A stretch of 64,000 nucleotides of DNA. Source: Rhizobium sp. S152. Its GTDB lineage: Bacteria > Pseudomonadota > Alphaproteobacteria > Rhizobiales > Rhizobiaceae. The notes under the pieces were generated by a model that was not told the DNA's origin, made no database searches, and saw only the letters and a program-made list of their open reading frames with translations. This document shows positions 8,722-16,475 of this stretch, piece by piece. The stretch is from contig NZ_JAUDRZ010000002.1 of assembly GCF_030380735.1 (NCBI RefSeq), positions 667,809 through 731,808 on the forward strand, read 5' to 3'. The position numbers were made by a program, and so were the translations under genes. Every line of letters starts with the position of its first letter. Within the stretch, counting starts at the first letter, position 1.

Positions 8722-8752
8722 CGGGGACCGGTGCCTCCTGCGCCGGACCCCG
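8722..8752 (-). terminator. Long hairpin after the monooxygenase gene
   Basis: CGGGGACCGGTGC and GCGCCGGACCCCG, separated by five bases, pair over 13 positions with one mismatch and one G-U. It lies ten bases beyond the monooxygenase stop and may separate the enzyme genes from the transporter genes at RNA level. Confidence 0.5.
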
Positions 8753-8762
8753 ATTGCTTGGC

Positions 8763-9857
8763 TCAGCTCGCGAGACGCGACAGGGCAGGTGCCTTGGCGC
8801 CGATGTTGGCGAGCGGGCCGACTTCTCTCTCGACCAGCGGAATGACCTCCTTCTTGAAGCGGAGGATCGAGCGATGCGCCCGTTCCAGAGGCATGCAGCC
8901 GAACGAGAAATTGCAGGTGAAGTTGCTGGGGTTCAGCCGCTTGATGTTGTCGACCATCTTCTCGGCGACCGTATGGGGATCACCGACGACCATGTTGTCG
9001 GCATACTGGTCGAGCGAGTATTCGCCCTCGAACGCCTCGTTGGCGATGAAACCATTGTCATCGAGCGGCAGTTCGGCCTTGCGAAGATGGTGCGCCATGC
9101 GTCCCACATAGCGTGCTCGCTCGGCGACTTCGAGGGCCTCGGCACGGCTGTCGGTGATGCTGACATATTGCATGATGGCCAGCGGCTTTTCCGCCGGCTG
9201 CTCGCCGATGCTTTCCCAGGCCTTGTTCAGCCCGTCGGCCATCTTGTAGAGGACGGGCGAGCCAAGCGTGCTGGCGGCGATGAACGGCGTCGCGTTCCAC
9301 TTCTTGAAGCGGTTGAGCAGCTTGGGATGCGAGGAGGTGACGAAAATCGGGGGCAGCGGCGACTGCTGCGTCTTGATGGCGAAGGTCGTCTTCGGAACCT
9401 TGATGAACTGGCCGTTATACTCGACCTCACCCTCAACGAGCGCCTTTTCGATGACGTCCCAATACTCGACGAAGATCTCGTTCTTGTTCTCGAGAGAGAC
9501 GTCGTAGCGATCGAATTCGTATTGCTGGTAGCCGGTGCCCATTCCGATGATTAGGCGGCCTTCGCTCTGGGTGTCGGCAACGGCGATTTCCTGGGCGACG
9601 CGCAGCGGATTGTAGAGCGGCAGGACGATGACCCCGGGGCCGAGCTTGATCTTGCTGGTCCAGCCGGCGGCATAGGAGCACATCATTAGTGGCGACGGCG
9701 AGCTGGAATAGTTGGCGAAGTGGTGTTCCGCAAACCACGCGATGTCGAAACCAAGTTCTTCGGCCGTTTGCACCATCTTCTTCGTATCGCGCATGACGCC
9801 GACGGCACCGTCGACGTGGTCTCGCAAGGTCATTAGGCTGAACAGACCTAACTGCAT
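8763..9857 (-). CDS. LLM-class flavin-dependent monooxygenase
   Basis: A 364-residue luciferase-like TIM-barrel protein. It has the family's early FAEHHF motif near residue 42, LGPGVIVLPLYNPLRVAQE near 73 and a GRLIIGMGTGYQ segment near 100. Such enzymes use reduced FMN supplied by a partner reductase and oxygen. The partner is very likely the flavin reductase encoded 56 bp upstream. Together with RidA and the transporter this resembles the Rut pyrimidine pathway in layout, but the protein is not RutA-like at its N terminus, so the substrate is open. Confidence 0.87.
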   Translation of the reverse strand: MQLGLFSLMTLRDHVDGAVGVMRDTKKMVQTAEELGFDIAWFAEHHFANYSSSPSPLMMCSYAAGWTSKIKLGPGVIVLPLYNPLRVAQEIAVADTQSEGRLIIGMGTGYQQYEFDRYDVSLENKNEIFVEYWDVIEKALVEGEVEYNGQFIKVPKTTFAIKTQQSPLPPIFVTSSHPKLLNRFKKWNATPFIAASTLGSPVLYKMADGLNKAWESIGEQPAEKPLAIMQYVSITDSRAEALEVAERARYVGRMAHHLRKAELPLDDNGFIANEAFEGEYSLDQYADNMVVGDPHTVAEKMVDNIKRLNPSNFTCNFSFGCMPLERAHRSILRFKKEVIPLVEREVGPLANIGAKAPALSRLAS

Positions 9858-9913
9858 GATATTCTCCTGGGCTTTCTTGCGGCGGAGCAGTCGTTGCTGC
9901 CGCCGGTTTTCAA

Positions 9914-10420
9914 TTAAGCTGCCGCCGACAGATCAAGCGGTGCGCCGACAGCGTATTTTCCGTCCTGATAAAGCAGCGGCGCCACTTCCATATTGAAGCG
10001 GGAGCTCAGCACGCGGCCGACAAGAATGTCGTGGGTGGCGTAGCCGAAGGCCTCGCCGATCTCGCAGAAGATGTTGGCCTGCGCGTCGGCGAGATAGGGG
10101 ATGCCGTCATCCGACAGGCACCAATCTCCCTGAAGAAACCGCTCGCTGGCCGGCACGCCGCCGCTGAACCGCTTCGATATGTCCGCCTGGCGCTGCGTCA
10201 GAAGATTGACGCAGTAGCGGCCGACGTCGCGAATGTGCGGGCGGATGGAGGCGCTCTGATTGATGCACGCGAGGATCGACTGCGGCTCCATGCACAGGGA
10301 GGTGACCGATGTAACGGTAATTCCGTAGCAGACCCCGTCTTTCTGGCAGGAGATGATGCAGACCGTGGCAGCGAGCCTGCGCATTGACTGACGGAAGTTT
10401 TCCAAATCTTGCTCTGGCAT
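9914..10420 (-). CDS. Flavin reductase family protein (HpaC/RutF type)
   Basis: A 168-residue split-barrel flavin reductase. The FMN-site motif GITVTSVTSLCMEPQSILAC is at about residues 33-52, followed by VNLLTQRQADISKRF and the late GYATHDILVGRV and PLLYQDGKYAVG motifs. It should supply reduced flavin to the adjacent luciferase-like monooxygenase. It is the first gene of the minus-strand row and is divergent from an SDR gene. The 236-bp gap carries paired operator-like sites. Confidence 0.87.
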   Translation of the reverse strand: MPEQDLENFRQSMRRLAATVCIISCQKDGVCYGITVTSVTSLCMEPQSILACINQSASIRPHIRDVGRYCVNLLTQRQADISKRFSGGVPASERFLQGDWCLSDDGIPYLADAQANIFCEIGEAFGYATHDILVGRVLSSRFNMEVAPLLYQDGKYAVGAPLDLSAAA

Positions 10421-10454
10421 GGGTTCATTTCCCTTGTTGTTGGGATAAGAAGTT

Positions 10455-10470
10455 GCAGATTATCTACAAT
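10455..10470 (-). promoter_or_regulatory. Operator-like site, left member of a mirror pair
   Basis: GCAGATTATCTACAAT is the exact reverse complement of the site at 10586-10601. It lies 35 bp upstream of the flavin reductase start. Within it AGATT and AATCT (extending two bases beyond the site) form an inverted repeat around six bases, the sort of site bound by a dimeric winged-helix regulator. Confidence 0.65.
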
Positions 10471-10585
10471 CTGTCAACGCGATAATTTTGCGATTTGTTA
10501 AGTGAATGTATCTGCACGATTTTCGTGCCATTGCCGCTAAGCCACTGCTTGCATGCCGATAAAATCGGCATCCCGTCACATTGCA

Positions 10586-10601
10586 ATTGTAGATAATCTG
10601 C
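10586..10601 (+). promoter_or_regulatory. Operator-like site, right member of a mirror pair
   Basis: ATTGTAGATAATCTGC lies 55 bp upstream of the divergent SDR start and mirrors the site at 10455-10470 base for base. The symmetry suggests one regulator acting equally on both divergent transcripts. The GntR protein encoded at 2593-3315 is the nearest candidate. Confidence 0.65.
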
Positions 10602-10656
10602 ATAACACTGCCTGACCCCAAGGGGTGATTTTGCCGCTACATGGAGATTTGAACGT

Positions 10657-11409
10657 ATGTCGGAATTTGCCGGAAAGACTGTCTTGGTGTCGGGAGCCTA
10701 TGGGGGCGTCGGCCTGGCTGTGGTCAGCAAGCTGCTCGCATCGGGTGCCAACGTATGTGCCACCGATCTGGAGAGCGTGGTTGCCGCCCGTGCGCCAAGC
10801 GACAATGACCGCCTTGTTGCCGTGGGCGCCGATGTGACCTGTTCCTCCGACGTCGATCGCATCTTTGCTGCGGCCGAAACTGCGTTCGGCGAGGTGGATA
10901 TCGTCATCAGCAATGCCGGGTATATCGTTTCGAAGTCGGTCCACGATACGAGCGAGGAGGAATGGGACCAGGTCCTGAATGCAAACGCCAAGTCGCTGTT
11001 TCTGATGGCTAGGCGCGCGCTTCCGTCGATGATGAAGCGCAAGAGCGGAGCGGTCGTCGCGACCGGCTCGATCTCGAGCGTCGTCGGCCTGCCGGAGCAG
11101 GCGGCCTACTGCGCTGCGAAGGGCGCGCTGCTGCAACTGGTCCGGCAGATGGCCATCGACTACGCCTCCTACAATATCCGGGTGAACGCGGTCGGCGCGG
11201 GCTCAATCAATACGCCGTTCCTGACCCGCTACCTTCAGGGAATGGACGATCCGTCCGCTGCCGAAATGGCGATCAAGGCCGCACATCCGCTTGGAAGATG
11301 GGCCGAGCCGAGCGAAATTGCCGATGCCATCTGCTACTTGGCGGGGTCTGCTTCGTCGTTCGTCACTGGCCAGATCCTGATGGCTGACGGCGGATACAGT
11401 GCGCGTTGA
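10657..11409 (+). CDS. SDR-family NAD(P)-dependent oxidoreductase, divergent
   Basis: A 250-residue classical SDR with cofactor motif SGAYGGVG (a variant of TGxxxGxG) at residues 11-18, NAG near 86, TGSISS and the catalytic YCAAK near 152, and the C-terminal GQILMADGGYSAR. It is divergent from the flavin reductase/monooxygenase row and shares its mirrored regulatory sites, so it likely belongs to the same pathway as a second dehydrogenation step. The substrate is unknown. Confidence 0.85.
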   Translation: MSEFAGKTVLVSGAYGGVGLAVVSKLLASGANVCATDLESVVAARAPSDNDRLVAVGADVTCSSDVDRIFAAAETAFGEVDIVISNAGYIVSKSVHDTSEEEWDQVLNANAKSLFLMARRALPSMMKRKSGAVVATGSISSVVGLPEQAAYCAAKGALLQLVRQMAIDYASYNIRVNAVGAGSINTPFLTRYLQGMDDPSAAEMAIKAAHPLGRWAEPSEIADAICYLAGSASSFVTGQILMADGGYSAR

Positions 11410-11423
11410 TTTTTGATGAAGCT

Positions 11424-11452
11424 GACGGCGTGGCTCCCGCCCAACCGCCGTC
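11424..11452 (+). terminator. Hairpin after the divergent SDR gene
   Basis: GACGGCG and CGCCGTC flank 15 bases, 14 bp beyond the SDR stop. This is a plausible but weak terminator without a uridine tract. The rest of the 222-bp gap to the next gene shows nothing I can name. Confidence 0.35.
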
Positions 11453-11631
11453 GGTTAACTCTTTGAGTACCATAAATATGCTTGCGCCCTAAAATTTGAA
11501 ATCTGTCCGCAGGTTAGGCTGGTTTTATATGAGCGAATTGGTGTGTCGTCAGTTCGTGTCCTATTAAGATCAGTGATAGGTTATCATGCTTTCGGCAGTC
11601 TATTACGTCTGAACGGGTTTTTTCCCCACGC

Positions 11632-12348
11632 TCAGTGCGCAACTCCTACGCCGAGCAACCGTTCGACGGCATCGTGATCCTGCGATAGAGCCTGCGGTGT
11701 GCCGCTCCAGGCGAGTCGACCGCGCTCCAGAATGATGACCTGATCTGCAAATTCCAGCGCGCTATGGATGCGCTGCTCGACGAGGACAATGGTCATCTCG
11801 CCGATCTTGGCAAGGTCGGCGAAGGCGGCCATCAGTTCCTCGCAGATGACGGGCGCCAGCCCCTCCAGCGGCTCGTCCAGCAATAGCACTGAGGGACGGC
11901 CGAGAATGGAGCGGGCTGTCGAGAGCATCTGCTGTTCGCCGCCGGAGAGCTGGTTGCCGAGATTGCGGCGGCGCTCCTTGAGGCGTGGAAACATCTGGTA
12001 GGCTTCCTCGATCGCCGTCTTTGGGCGTGCCTTCAGGCCAACGAAGAGGTTTTCCTCGATCGTCAGCGTTGGGAAGATGCAGCGCGCCTGCGGCACATAG
12101 CCCAGTCCCTGGTGCGCCCGCACAGCGCTGGGTATTACGGTGATATCGGCGGAACCCAGCCTGATGCTGCCATCGTAGCGCTTCGTCTGGCCGGCGAGCG
12201 TCGCGAGCAGCGTGGTCTTGCCCATGCCGTTGCGGCCAAGCACCGCCAGGCGGCCTCCGGCCGGGACGGAGAATGAAACATGCTCAATAACGCGGGTCGG
12301 GCCGTATCCGGCCGACAAGTTCTCGACCTCAAGCGACGTTGCTGGCAT
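11632..12348 (-). CDS. Branched-chain-amino-acid-type ABC transporter ATPase (LivF family)
   Basis: A 238-residue ATPase with Walker A GRNGMGKTT, signature LSGGEQQM and Walker B LLLDEPLEGLAP; the LEGLAP ending is typical of LivF. I place the start at 12348 because GGGAG lies eight bases upstream; an ATG two codons earlier is possible. The gene overlaps the LivG-type gene by 20 bp. Next to pcaDCHGB this transporter probably imports an aromatic acid such as protocatechuate or 4-hydroxybenzoate, as the PcaQ-controlled pcaMNVWX system does in Sinorhizobium meliloti. Confidence 0.88.
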   Translation of the reverse strand: MPATSLEVENLSAGYGPTRVIEHVSFSVPAGGRLAVLGRNGMGKTTLLATLAGQTKRYDGSIRLGSADITVIPSAVRAHQGLGYVPQARCIFPTLTIEENLFVGLKARPKTAIEEAYQMFPRLKERRRNLGNQLSGGEQQMLSTARSILGRPSVLLLDEPLEGLAPVICEELMAAFADLAKIGEMTIVLVEQRIHSALEFADQVIILERGRLAWSGTPQALSQDHDAVERLLGVGVAH

Positions 12349-13093
12349 TGGCATAGCTCCCGAGATAGGCTTCGCGCACGCGGGCATCCATGGTGACATC
12401 AGTGGGCGAACCGTCGAAAATGATGGCGCCGGCGGCGAGCACGATGACGCGCTTGGCGAAGCGGAAGACAAGGTCCATGTCGTGCTCGATCATCAGCACG
12501 GCAAGATCGGCGGGCAGGCCGGCCAGTGCCTGTTCGATGCGCCCGGTATCGCTCTGCGGCACGCCGGCAGCGGGTTCATCTAGCAGAAGCACCTTCGGCT
12601 TCAGCGCCATGGCGACGGCGATCTCAAGCAGGCGCTGCTGGCCGTAGGCGATCTCGTTGACCTTGCGGTGCATCAGGTTCTGGAGCCCCAGCGTCTGCAG
12701 CATGCCGGTTACCTCGTCCATGACACCGGCCATCGACAGGAAGTTGCCGAACACCCGGCCCGTCCGTCCGTCTCGCTGCAGGATGGCGAGCGCGACATGC
12801 TCGGCGGGCGTCATGTCCTGGAAAAGCCGGGTGACCTGGAAAGAGCGGACCAGCCCGCGCTTGACGCGTCCGGCTGCATCCACGCGGGTCACGGTCTCTC
12901 GGCCCAGCCGGACGTCGCCGGAATCAGGCGCCAGGTTGCCGGTCACCAAGTTGACGAATGTGGTCTTGCCCGCGCCGTTCGGCCCGATCAGCGCGATCCG
13001 GTCGCCGGGATGCATCGAGATCGATACGTCGTTGGTGACGGCCAGCCCGCCGAAGGATTTCTTCAGGTTGGCGACTTCGAAGACGGCGCTCAT
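12329..13093 (-). CDS. Branched-chain-amino-acid-type ABC transporter ATPase (LivG family)
   Basis: A 254-residue ATPase with Walker A GPNGAGKTT near residue 37, the LivG-type signature IAYGQQRLLEIA near 150 and Walker B LLLDEPAAGVP. The ATG at 13093 overlaps the stop of the permease gene by four bases. The same frame runs open for 268 more codons upstream, but that stretch is opposite the permease gene and is not coding. It forms the second ATPase subunit of the five-gene transporter. Confidence 0.88.
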   Translation of the reverse strand: MSAVFEVANLKKSFGGLAVTNDVSISMHPGDRIALIGPNGAGKTTFVNLVTGNLAPDSGDVRLGRETVTRVDAAGRVKRGLVRSFQVTRLFQDMTPAEHVALAILQRDGRTGRVFGNFLSMAGVMDEVTGMLQTLGLQNLMHRKVNEIAYGQQRLLEIAVAMALKPKVLLLDEPAAGVPQSDTGRIEQALAGLPADLAVLMIEHDMDLVFRFAKRVIVLAAGAIIFDGSPTDVTMDARVREAYLGSYANASNVA

Positions 13094-14097
13094 TCGGCGG
13101 CCTCCTTGCGTCGCGAAAGCAGGGCTGCGGCCGTGCCGTAGATGCCCTTCGGCGCGAAGAGGACGACGAGGATCAAAAGCGCGCCGACCATGGTCAGCCA
13201 GTGGAAAGGATTGGCGGCCGAGACGTAATCCTCGAATAGCATGAAGATAACGGTTCCCGAGAGCGCGCCGAACAGCGATCCGGTGCCGCCAAGCACGAGC
13301 ATGACGAGGCTTTCGGCCGAGAGGGTGAAGGAGAGGCTGTCGAGGCCGACGACCTGCGTCGAGATCGCGGTCAGCGCCCCGCCGACCCCGGCGACCGCAC
13401 CCGATATCACATACATCTTCATCAGCGCCGCCTTCGGCGATGCGCCCATCGCCTTGATACGCAGCGGATCTTCCTTGATGCCGCGGCAGAGCATGCCGAA
13501 GGGAGAGCGCACCAGCAGGCGCAGCAAAACGAAAACGACGAGCAGGAGCACGACGCCGAAGACATATGCGGTGTGGCCATAGAGATCGAACTCGAAATAG
13601 CCGAGCAGGGGATCGGCGGAAATGCCGGAGAGGCCGTCGCTGCCGCCGGTCCAGGACGAGGCCTTGTTGGCCAATTCGTGAAAGAGGTTGATCAGGGCGA
13701 TCGATAGCACCAGCTGCGGCAACCCATGGGCGCGCAGGATGATGGCACCGCAGACTAGCCCCGCAACCGCGCCGCCGACGATACCCGCCAGCGTCATCAG
13801 CAGCGGATCGGTGATGCCGTAGTGAGCTGACACGATCCCCGCGGCATAAGCGCCGCTGCCGAACAGCGCTGCATGGCCGAGCGTGGCGATGCCGCAATAG
13901 CCGGTGACGAGGTCGAGCGATAGGACCAACAGCGCAACGGCGATGATGCGTGTCAAAAGTGCCAGGTTGTCGGGAAACAGCAGGTAGCCGATGCCGGCAA
14001 GCACCATGATCGCGGCGATACCCGCGAGATCGCGACCCACTGGGCGGTGGCGTCGGACAGAGGCGGCGGTCGTGTCGGTGTTCATGGCGAGCGTCAT
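13090..14097 (-). CDS. Branched-chain-amino-acid-type ABC permease (LivM family)
   Basis: A 335-residue inner-membrane protein with about ten hydrophobic segments. It carries LivM hallmarks: LDLVTGYCGIATLGHAALFGSGAY near residue 60 and SLFGALSGTVIF in the C-terminal half. The ATG at 14097 is preceded by GAAGGG nine bases away; an ATG four codons later is the alternative. It starts two bases before the end of the LivH-type gene is fully read, so the permease pair is tightly coupled. Confidence 0.87.
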   Translation of the reverse strand: MTLAMNTDTTAASVRRHRPVGRDLAGIAAIMVLAGIGYLLFPDNLALLTRIIAVALLVLSLDLVTGYCGIATLGHAALFGSGAYAAGIVSAHYGITDPLLMTLAGIVGGAVAGLVCGAIILRAHGLPQLVLSIALINLFHELANKASSWTGGSDGLSGISADPLLGYFEFDLYGHTAYVFGVVLLLVVFVLLRLLVRSPFGMLCRGIKEDPLRIKAMGASPKAALMKMYVISGAVAGVGGALTAISTQVVGLDSLSFTLSAESLVMLVLGGTGSLFGALSGTVIFMLFEDYVSAANPFHWLTMVGALLILVVLFAPKGIYGTAAALLSRRKEAAE

Positions 14098-14098
14098 C

Positions 14099-14962
14099 CT
14101 ATTTCGCCCTTCCGGCAAAGCCACGCGGGAATATGCAGATGATGGCGATGACGGCGAGATAGAAGAAGAATTCACCGAACTCGGGCATCAGGTAGCGGCC
14201 GGTCGTGTCGATGCCGCCAAGCACCAGGCAGGCGATCAATGCGCCGGGAATCGAGCCCGCGCCGCCGACCGAAACGACGACCAGGAAGGTCACCATGTAG
14301 CGCAGGGCGTAATAGGGCTCGACCGGCAGCAGCTCGGCGCCGACGACGCCACCAAAAGCCGCAAGCCCGACGGCGACCGCGAAGCTCAGCGCATAGATGA
14401 TCTCCGTGCGCACCCCCAGTGCAGCCGCCATCGCGGCATTGTCGACCGAGGCGCGCAGTTTCACGCCGAAGCTAGTGCGTTCAATGGTGAACCACAGTGC
14501 GGCGGCGACGCCGAGCCCGCAAACGATCGCGAACAGGCGGTGAACGGGAATGGTGCGGAAGCCGAGGTTGGTTGAGCCCTGCAGGCTCTCGGCCAATGGT
14601 ATGGTCTTTAGCGTCGGTCCCATGGCATAGTTGGCAATGCCGATAATGCAGAAGGTGATGCCGATCGTCATCAGCACCTGTGTCAATTCGGGCGCGCCGT
14701 AGATTCGGCGATAAAGGAAACGCTCCATCGGAATGGCAATGATGATCGTGCCGACCACGGCGGCGATCACGCCGATGCCGTAGCCGAGACCAAGGTCGCG
14801 CACCGCATAAGAGGCGATATAGCCGCCGATCATCGCAAAGGCGCCGTGCGCCAGATTGACGACCCGCATCAGGCCCATGGTCACCGAAAGGCCGATCGAG
14901 ATCACGAACAGCACCATGCCATAGGCGAGCGCATCGACGGCTATGCTGAAGACAGTTTGCAT
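14099..14962 (-). CDS. Branched-chain-amino-acid-type ABC permease (LivH family)
   Basis: A 287-residue permease with about eight membrane segments. Family motifs are SIGLSVTMGLMRVVNLAHGAFAMIGGY at the N terminus and the conserved VVSVGGAGSIPGAL near residue 235. It partners the LivM-type permease. A 217-bp gap containing a RIME-like repeat separates it from the upstream binding-protein gene. Confidence 0.88.
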   Translation of the reverse strand: MQTVFSIAVDALAYGMVLFVISIGLSVTMGLMRVVNLAHGAFAMIGGYIASYAVRDLGLGYGIGVIAAVVGTIIIAIPMERFLYRRIYGAPELTQVLMTIGITFCIIGIANYAMGPTLKTIPLAESLQGSTNLGFRTIPVHRLFAIVCGLGVAAALWFTIERTSFGVKLRASVDNAAMAAALGVRTEIIYALSFAVAVGLAAFGGVVGAELLPVEPYYALRYMVTFLVVVSVGGAGSIPGALIACLVLGGIDTTGRYLMPEFGEFFFYLAVIAIICIFPRGFAGRAK

Positions 14963-15020
14963 GGGTTTGGTGTGGTCCTTGTTATCGGCAGGCGGCGATC
15001 AAGTTATCGAGGCGCCCGCG

Positions 15021-15126
15021 GCTCCCTCATCCGCCTGGCGGCACCTTCTCCCCCAGGGGAGACGGGATTTCTGAGTTAGCCATTCGTCTCCCTCTCTCCA
15101 GCGGGGAAAGGGTATGGTGAGGGGCA
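15021..15126. repeat. RIME-like rhizobial intergenic repeat
   Basis: The segment begins GCTCCCTCATCCGCC and ends TATGGTGAGGGGC, with CTTCTCCCCC/GGGGAGA and CTCTCTCCAGCGGGGAAAGG internal arms. The whole can fold as a long imperfect inverted repeat. This composition is the hallmark of the Rhizobium-specific intergenic mosaic elements, which sit between genes and form strong RNA hairpins. Here it lies between the binding-protein gene and the permeases, where it could reduce read-through. Confidence 0.75.
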
Positions 15127-15179
15127 GTGGCACAACATTCATGTCGAAACCGCTCGCACAGCGCCTACGTTTGAAGTCC

Positions 15180-16352
15180 TCACTTCAAAGCCGCAAGACC
15201 CGGATCGCCCTGCTTCTCGAAAGTCTGGATTTCCTTGTTGATGAATTTGCCTGCAGCATCCTTGGCGACTTCGCGCAGGTAGATGTTCTGCGTGATGTGG
15301 CGGCTTTCCGGGTCGATGGAGACGGGGCCGCGCGGGCTCGTCCAGGCGAGGCCCTTGACGGCCTCGACAGCCTTTTCAGCGTCCTGCTTGCCGCCCGTCG
15401 CTTCGATCATCTTGTAGATGACGTGCATGCCGTCATAGGCGCCGACAGCCGGGAAGGTGAGTTCCGCCGGATTGCCGATCGCCTTGCCCGCCGCCGCGAC
15501 GAAGGCCTTGTTCTCAGGGGAATCGTGCGAGACGGAATAGTGGAAGGTGGTGAGCATGCCGAGTGCTGCATCGCCGAGCGCCGGCAGGTCGGATTCCTGT
15601 GTCAGGTCGCCGGGGGCGAAGAGCTGGATATTGGCGCCCTTCAGGCCGTTCTCGTTATAGGCTTTGACGAAACCGAGCGTCGTCGGGCCCGACGGCAGGA
15701 AGGCAAAGACGCCCTGGGCGCCGGAGTCCTTTATGCGCTGCATGATCGGGCTGAAATCATTGGTGGCAAGCGGCATACGGATCGCCTCGACGACTTCGCC
15801 GCCTGCCTTCTCGAAGCCTGCCTTGAAAGCGTTTTCGGCATCGACGCCCGGCCCGTAATCGCTGACCACGGAGATGACCTTCTTGACGCCCTTGTCGAAG
15901 GCGACCTGGGCCATCGGCGTCGATGTCTGCCAGGTGGTGAATGAGGTGCGCACGACGAGCGGGCTCTTGGTGACGATCGCCGAGGTCGCGGCATTCATGA
16001 CGACGAGCGGCGTGTTGGCCTGTTTCAGAATCGGCGTGACGGCCATCGCGTCAGGGGTGAAATAGAAACCGGCCAGATACTGGACCTTCTCCTTGACGAC
16101 CAGCTCCTGGGCAAGCGACTTAGACTGCGCGGGGTCGGCGGCCGGGAGGTCGCGATAGATGATCTCGACCGTGTTGTCTCCGACCTTGTTGCCGTTGGTC
16201 GCCATGTAGGCGTCGATCCCGGCCTTGAAGTTCTTGCCCTGCAGGGCGAACGGACCGGAGAACGGGCCGACCACGCCGACCTTGATCGTGTCGGCATACG
16301 CGCCCGAACCCATGAGCAGGGCCGCGGCGGCGGCCAGAAGCAGCTTCCTCAT
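15180..16352 (-). CDS. Branched-chain-type ABC substrate-binding protein (aromatic acid candidate)
   Basis: A 390-residue periplasmic protein with a Sec signal (MRKLLLAAAAALLMGSGAYA). The mature start DTIKVGVVGPFSGPFALQGKN is typical of the LivJ/hydrophobic amino acid (HAAT) family, and the fold continues with VVMNAATSAIVTKSPLVVR and YDGMHVIYKMIEATGGK. The gene is the first of the transporter operon and starts 123 bp after pcaB ends. HAAT-type binding proteins in this genomic setting often bind aromatic acids, so I infer protocatechuate or a related ligand. Confidence 0.87.
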   Translation of the reverse strand: MRKLLLAAAAALLMGSGAYADTIKVGVVGPFSGPFALQGKNFKAGIDAYMATNGNKVGDNTVEIIYRDLPAADPAQSKSLAQELVVKEKVQYLAGFYFTPDAMAVTPILKQANTPLVVMNAATSAIVTKSPLVVRTSFTTWQTSTPMAQVAFDKGVKKVISVVSDYGPGVDAENAFKAGFEKAGGEVVEAIRMPLATNDFSPIMQRIKDSGAQGVFAFLPSGPTTLGFVKAYNENGLKGANIQLFAPGDLTQESDLPALGDAALGMLTTFHYSVSHDSPENKAFVAAAGKAIGNPAELTFPAVGAYDGMHVIYKMIEATGGKQDAEKAVEAVKGLAWTSPRGPVSIDPESRHITQNIYLREVAKDAAGKFINKEIQTFEKQGDPGLAALK

Positions 16353-16385
16353 TCTATCTCTCTCCCTTTAGGCGACTCCAACGCC

Positions 16386-16404
16386 TTTTAGCGCGCGGCT
16401 AAAA
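16386..16404 (-). promoter_or_regulatory. Palindrome upstream of the transporter operon
   Basis: TTTTAGC, five bases (GCGCG) and GCTAAAA form a perfect inverted repeat 33 bp upstream of the binding-protein start. It is a candidate operator for the transporter operon and does not match the PcaQ site at 20234-20249. Confidence 0.35.
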
Positions 16405-16475
16405 TTTCAAAGCCAGTTTGTCATGCGAAACGGTAATGTAAAATGAAATAAATGCCATAATTCATGCTCGGCAAG

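Noticed and set aside
3480..10420. Identity as the Rut pyrimidine-degradation operon
   Set aside because: RidA, flavin reductase and a luciferase-like enzyme are present, but the monooxygenase lacks the RutA-type N terminus and no RutB, RutD or RutE homologue is found.
13094..13897. Apparent 268-codon extension of the LivG-type ATPase
   Set aside because: The extension is arginine-rich and lies over the permease gene; the ATG at 13093 overlapping the permease stop gives a normal LivG length.
15021..15126. Possible insertion sequence end or phage attachment site in the liv gap
   Set aside because: No transposase, target duplication or tRNA; the composition fits a RIME-type intergenic repeat instead.
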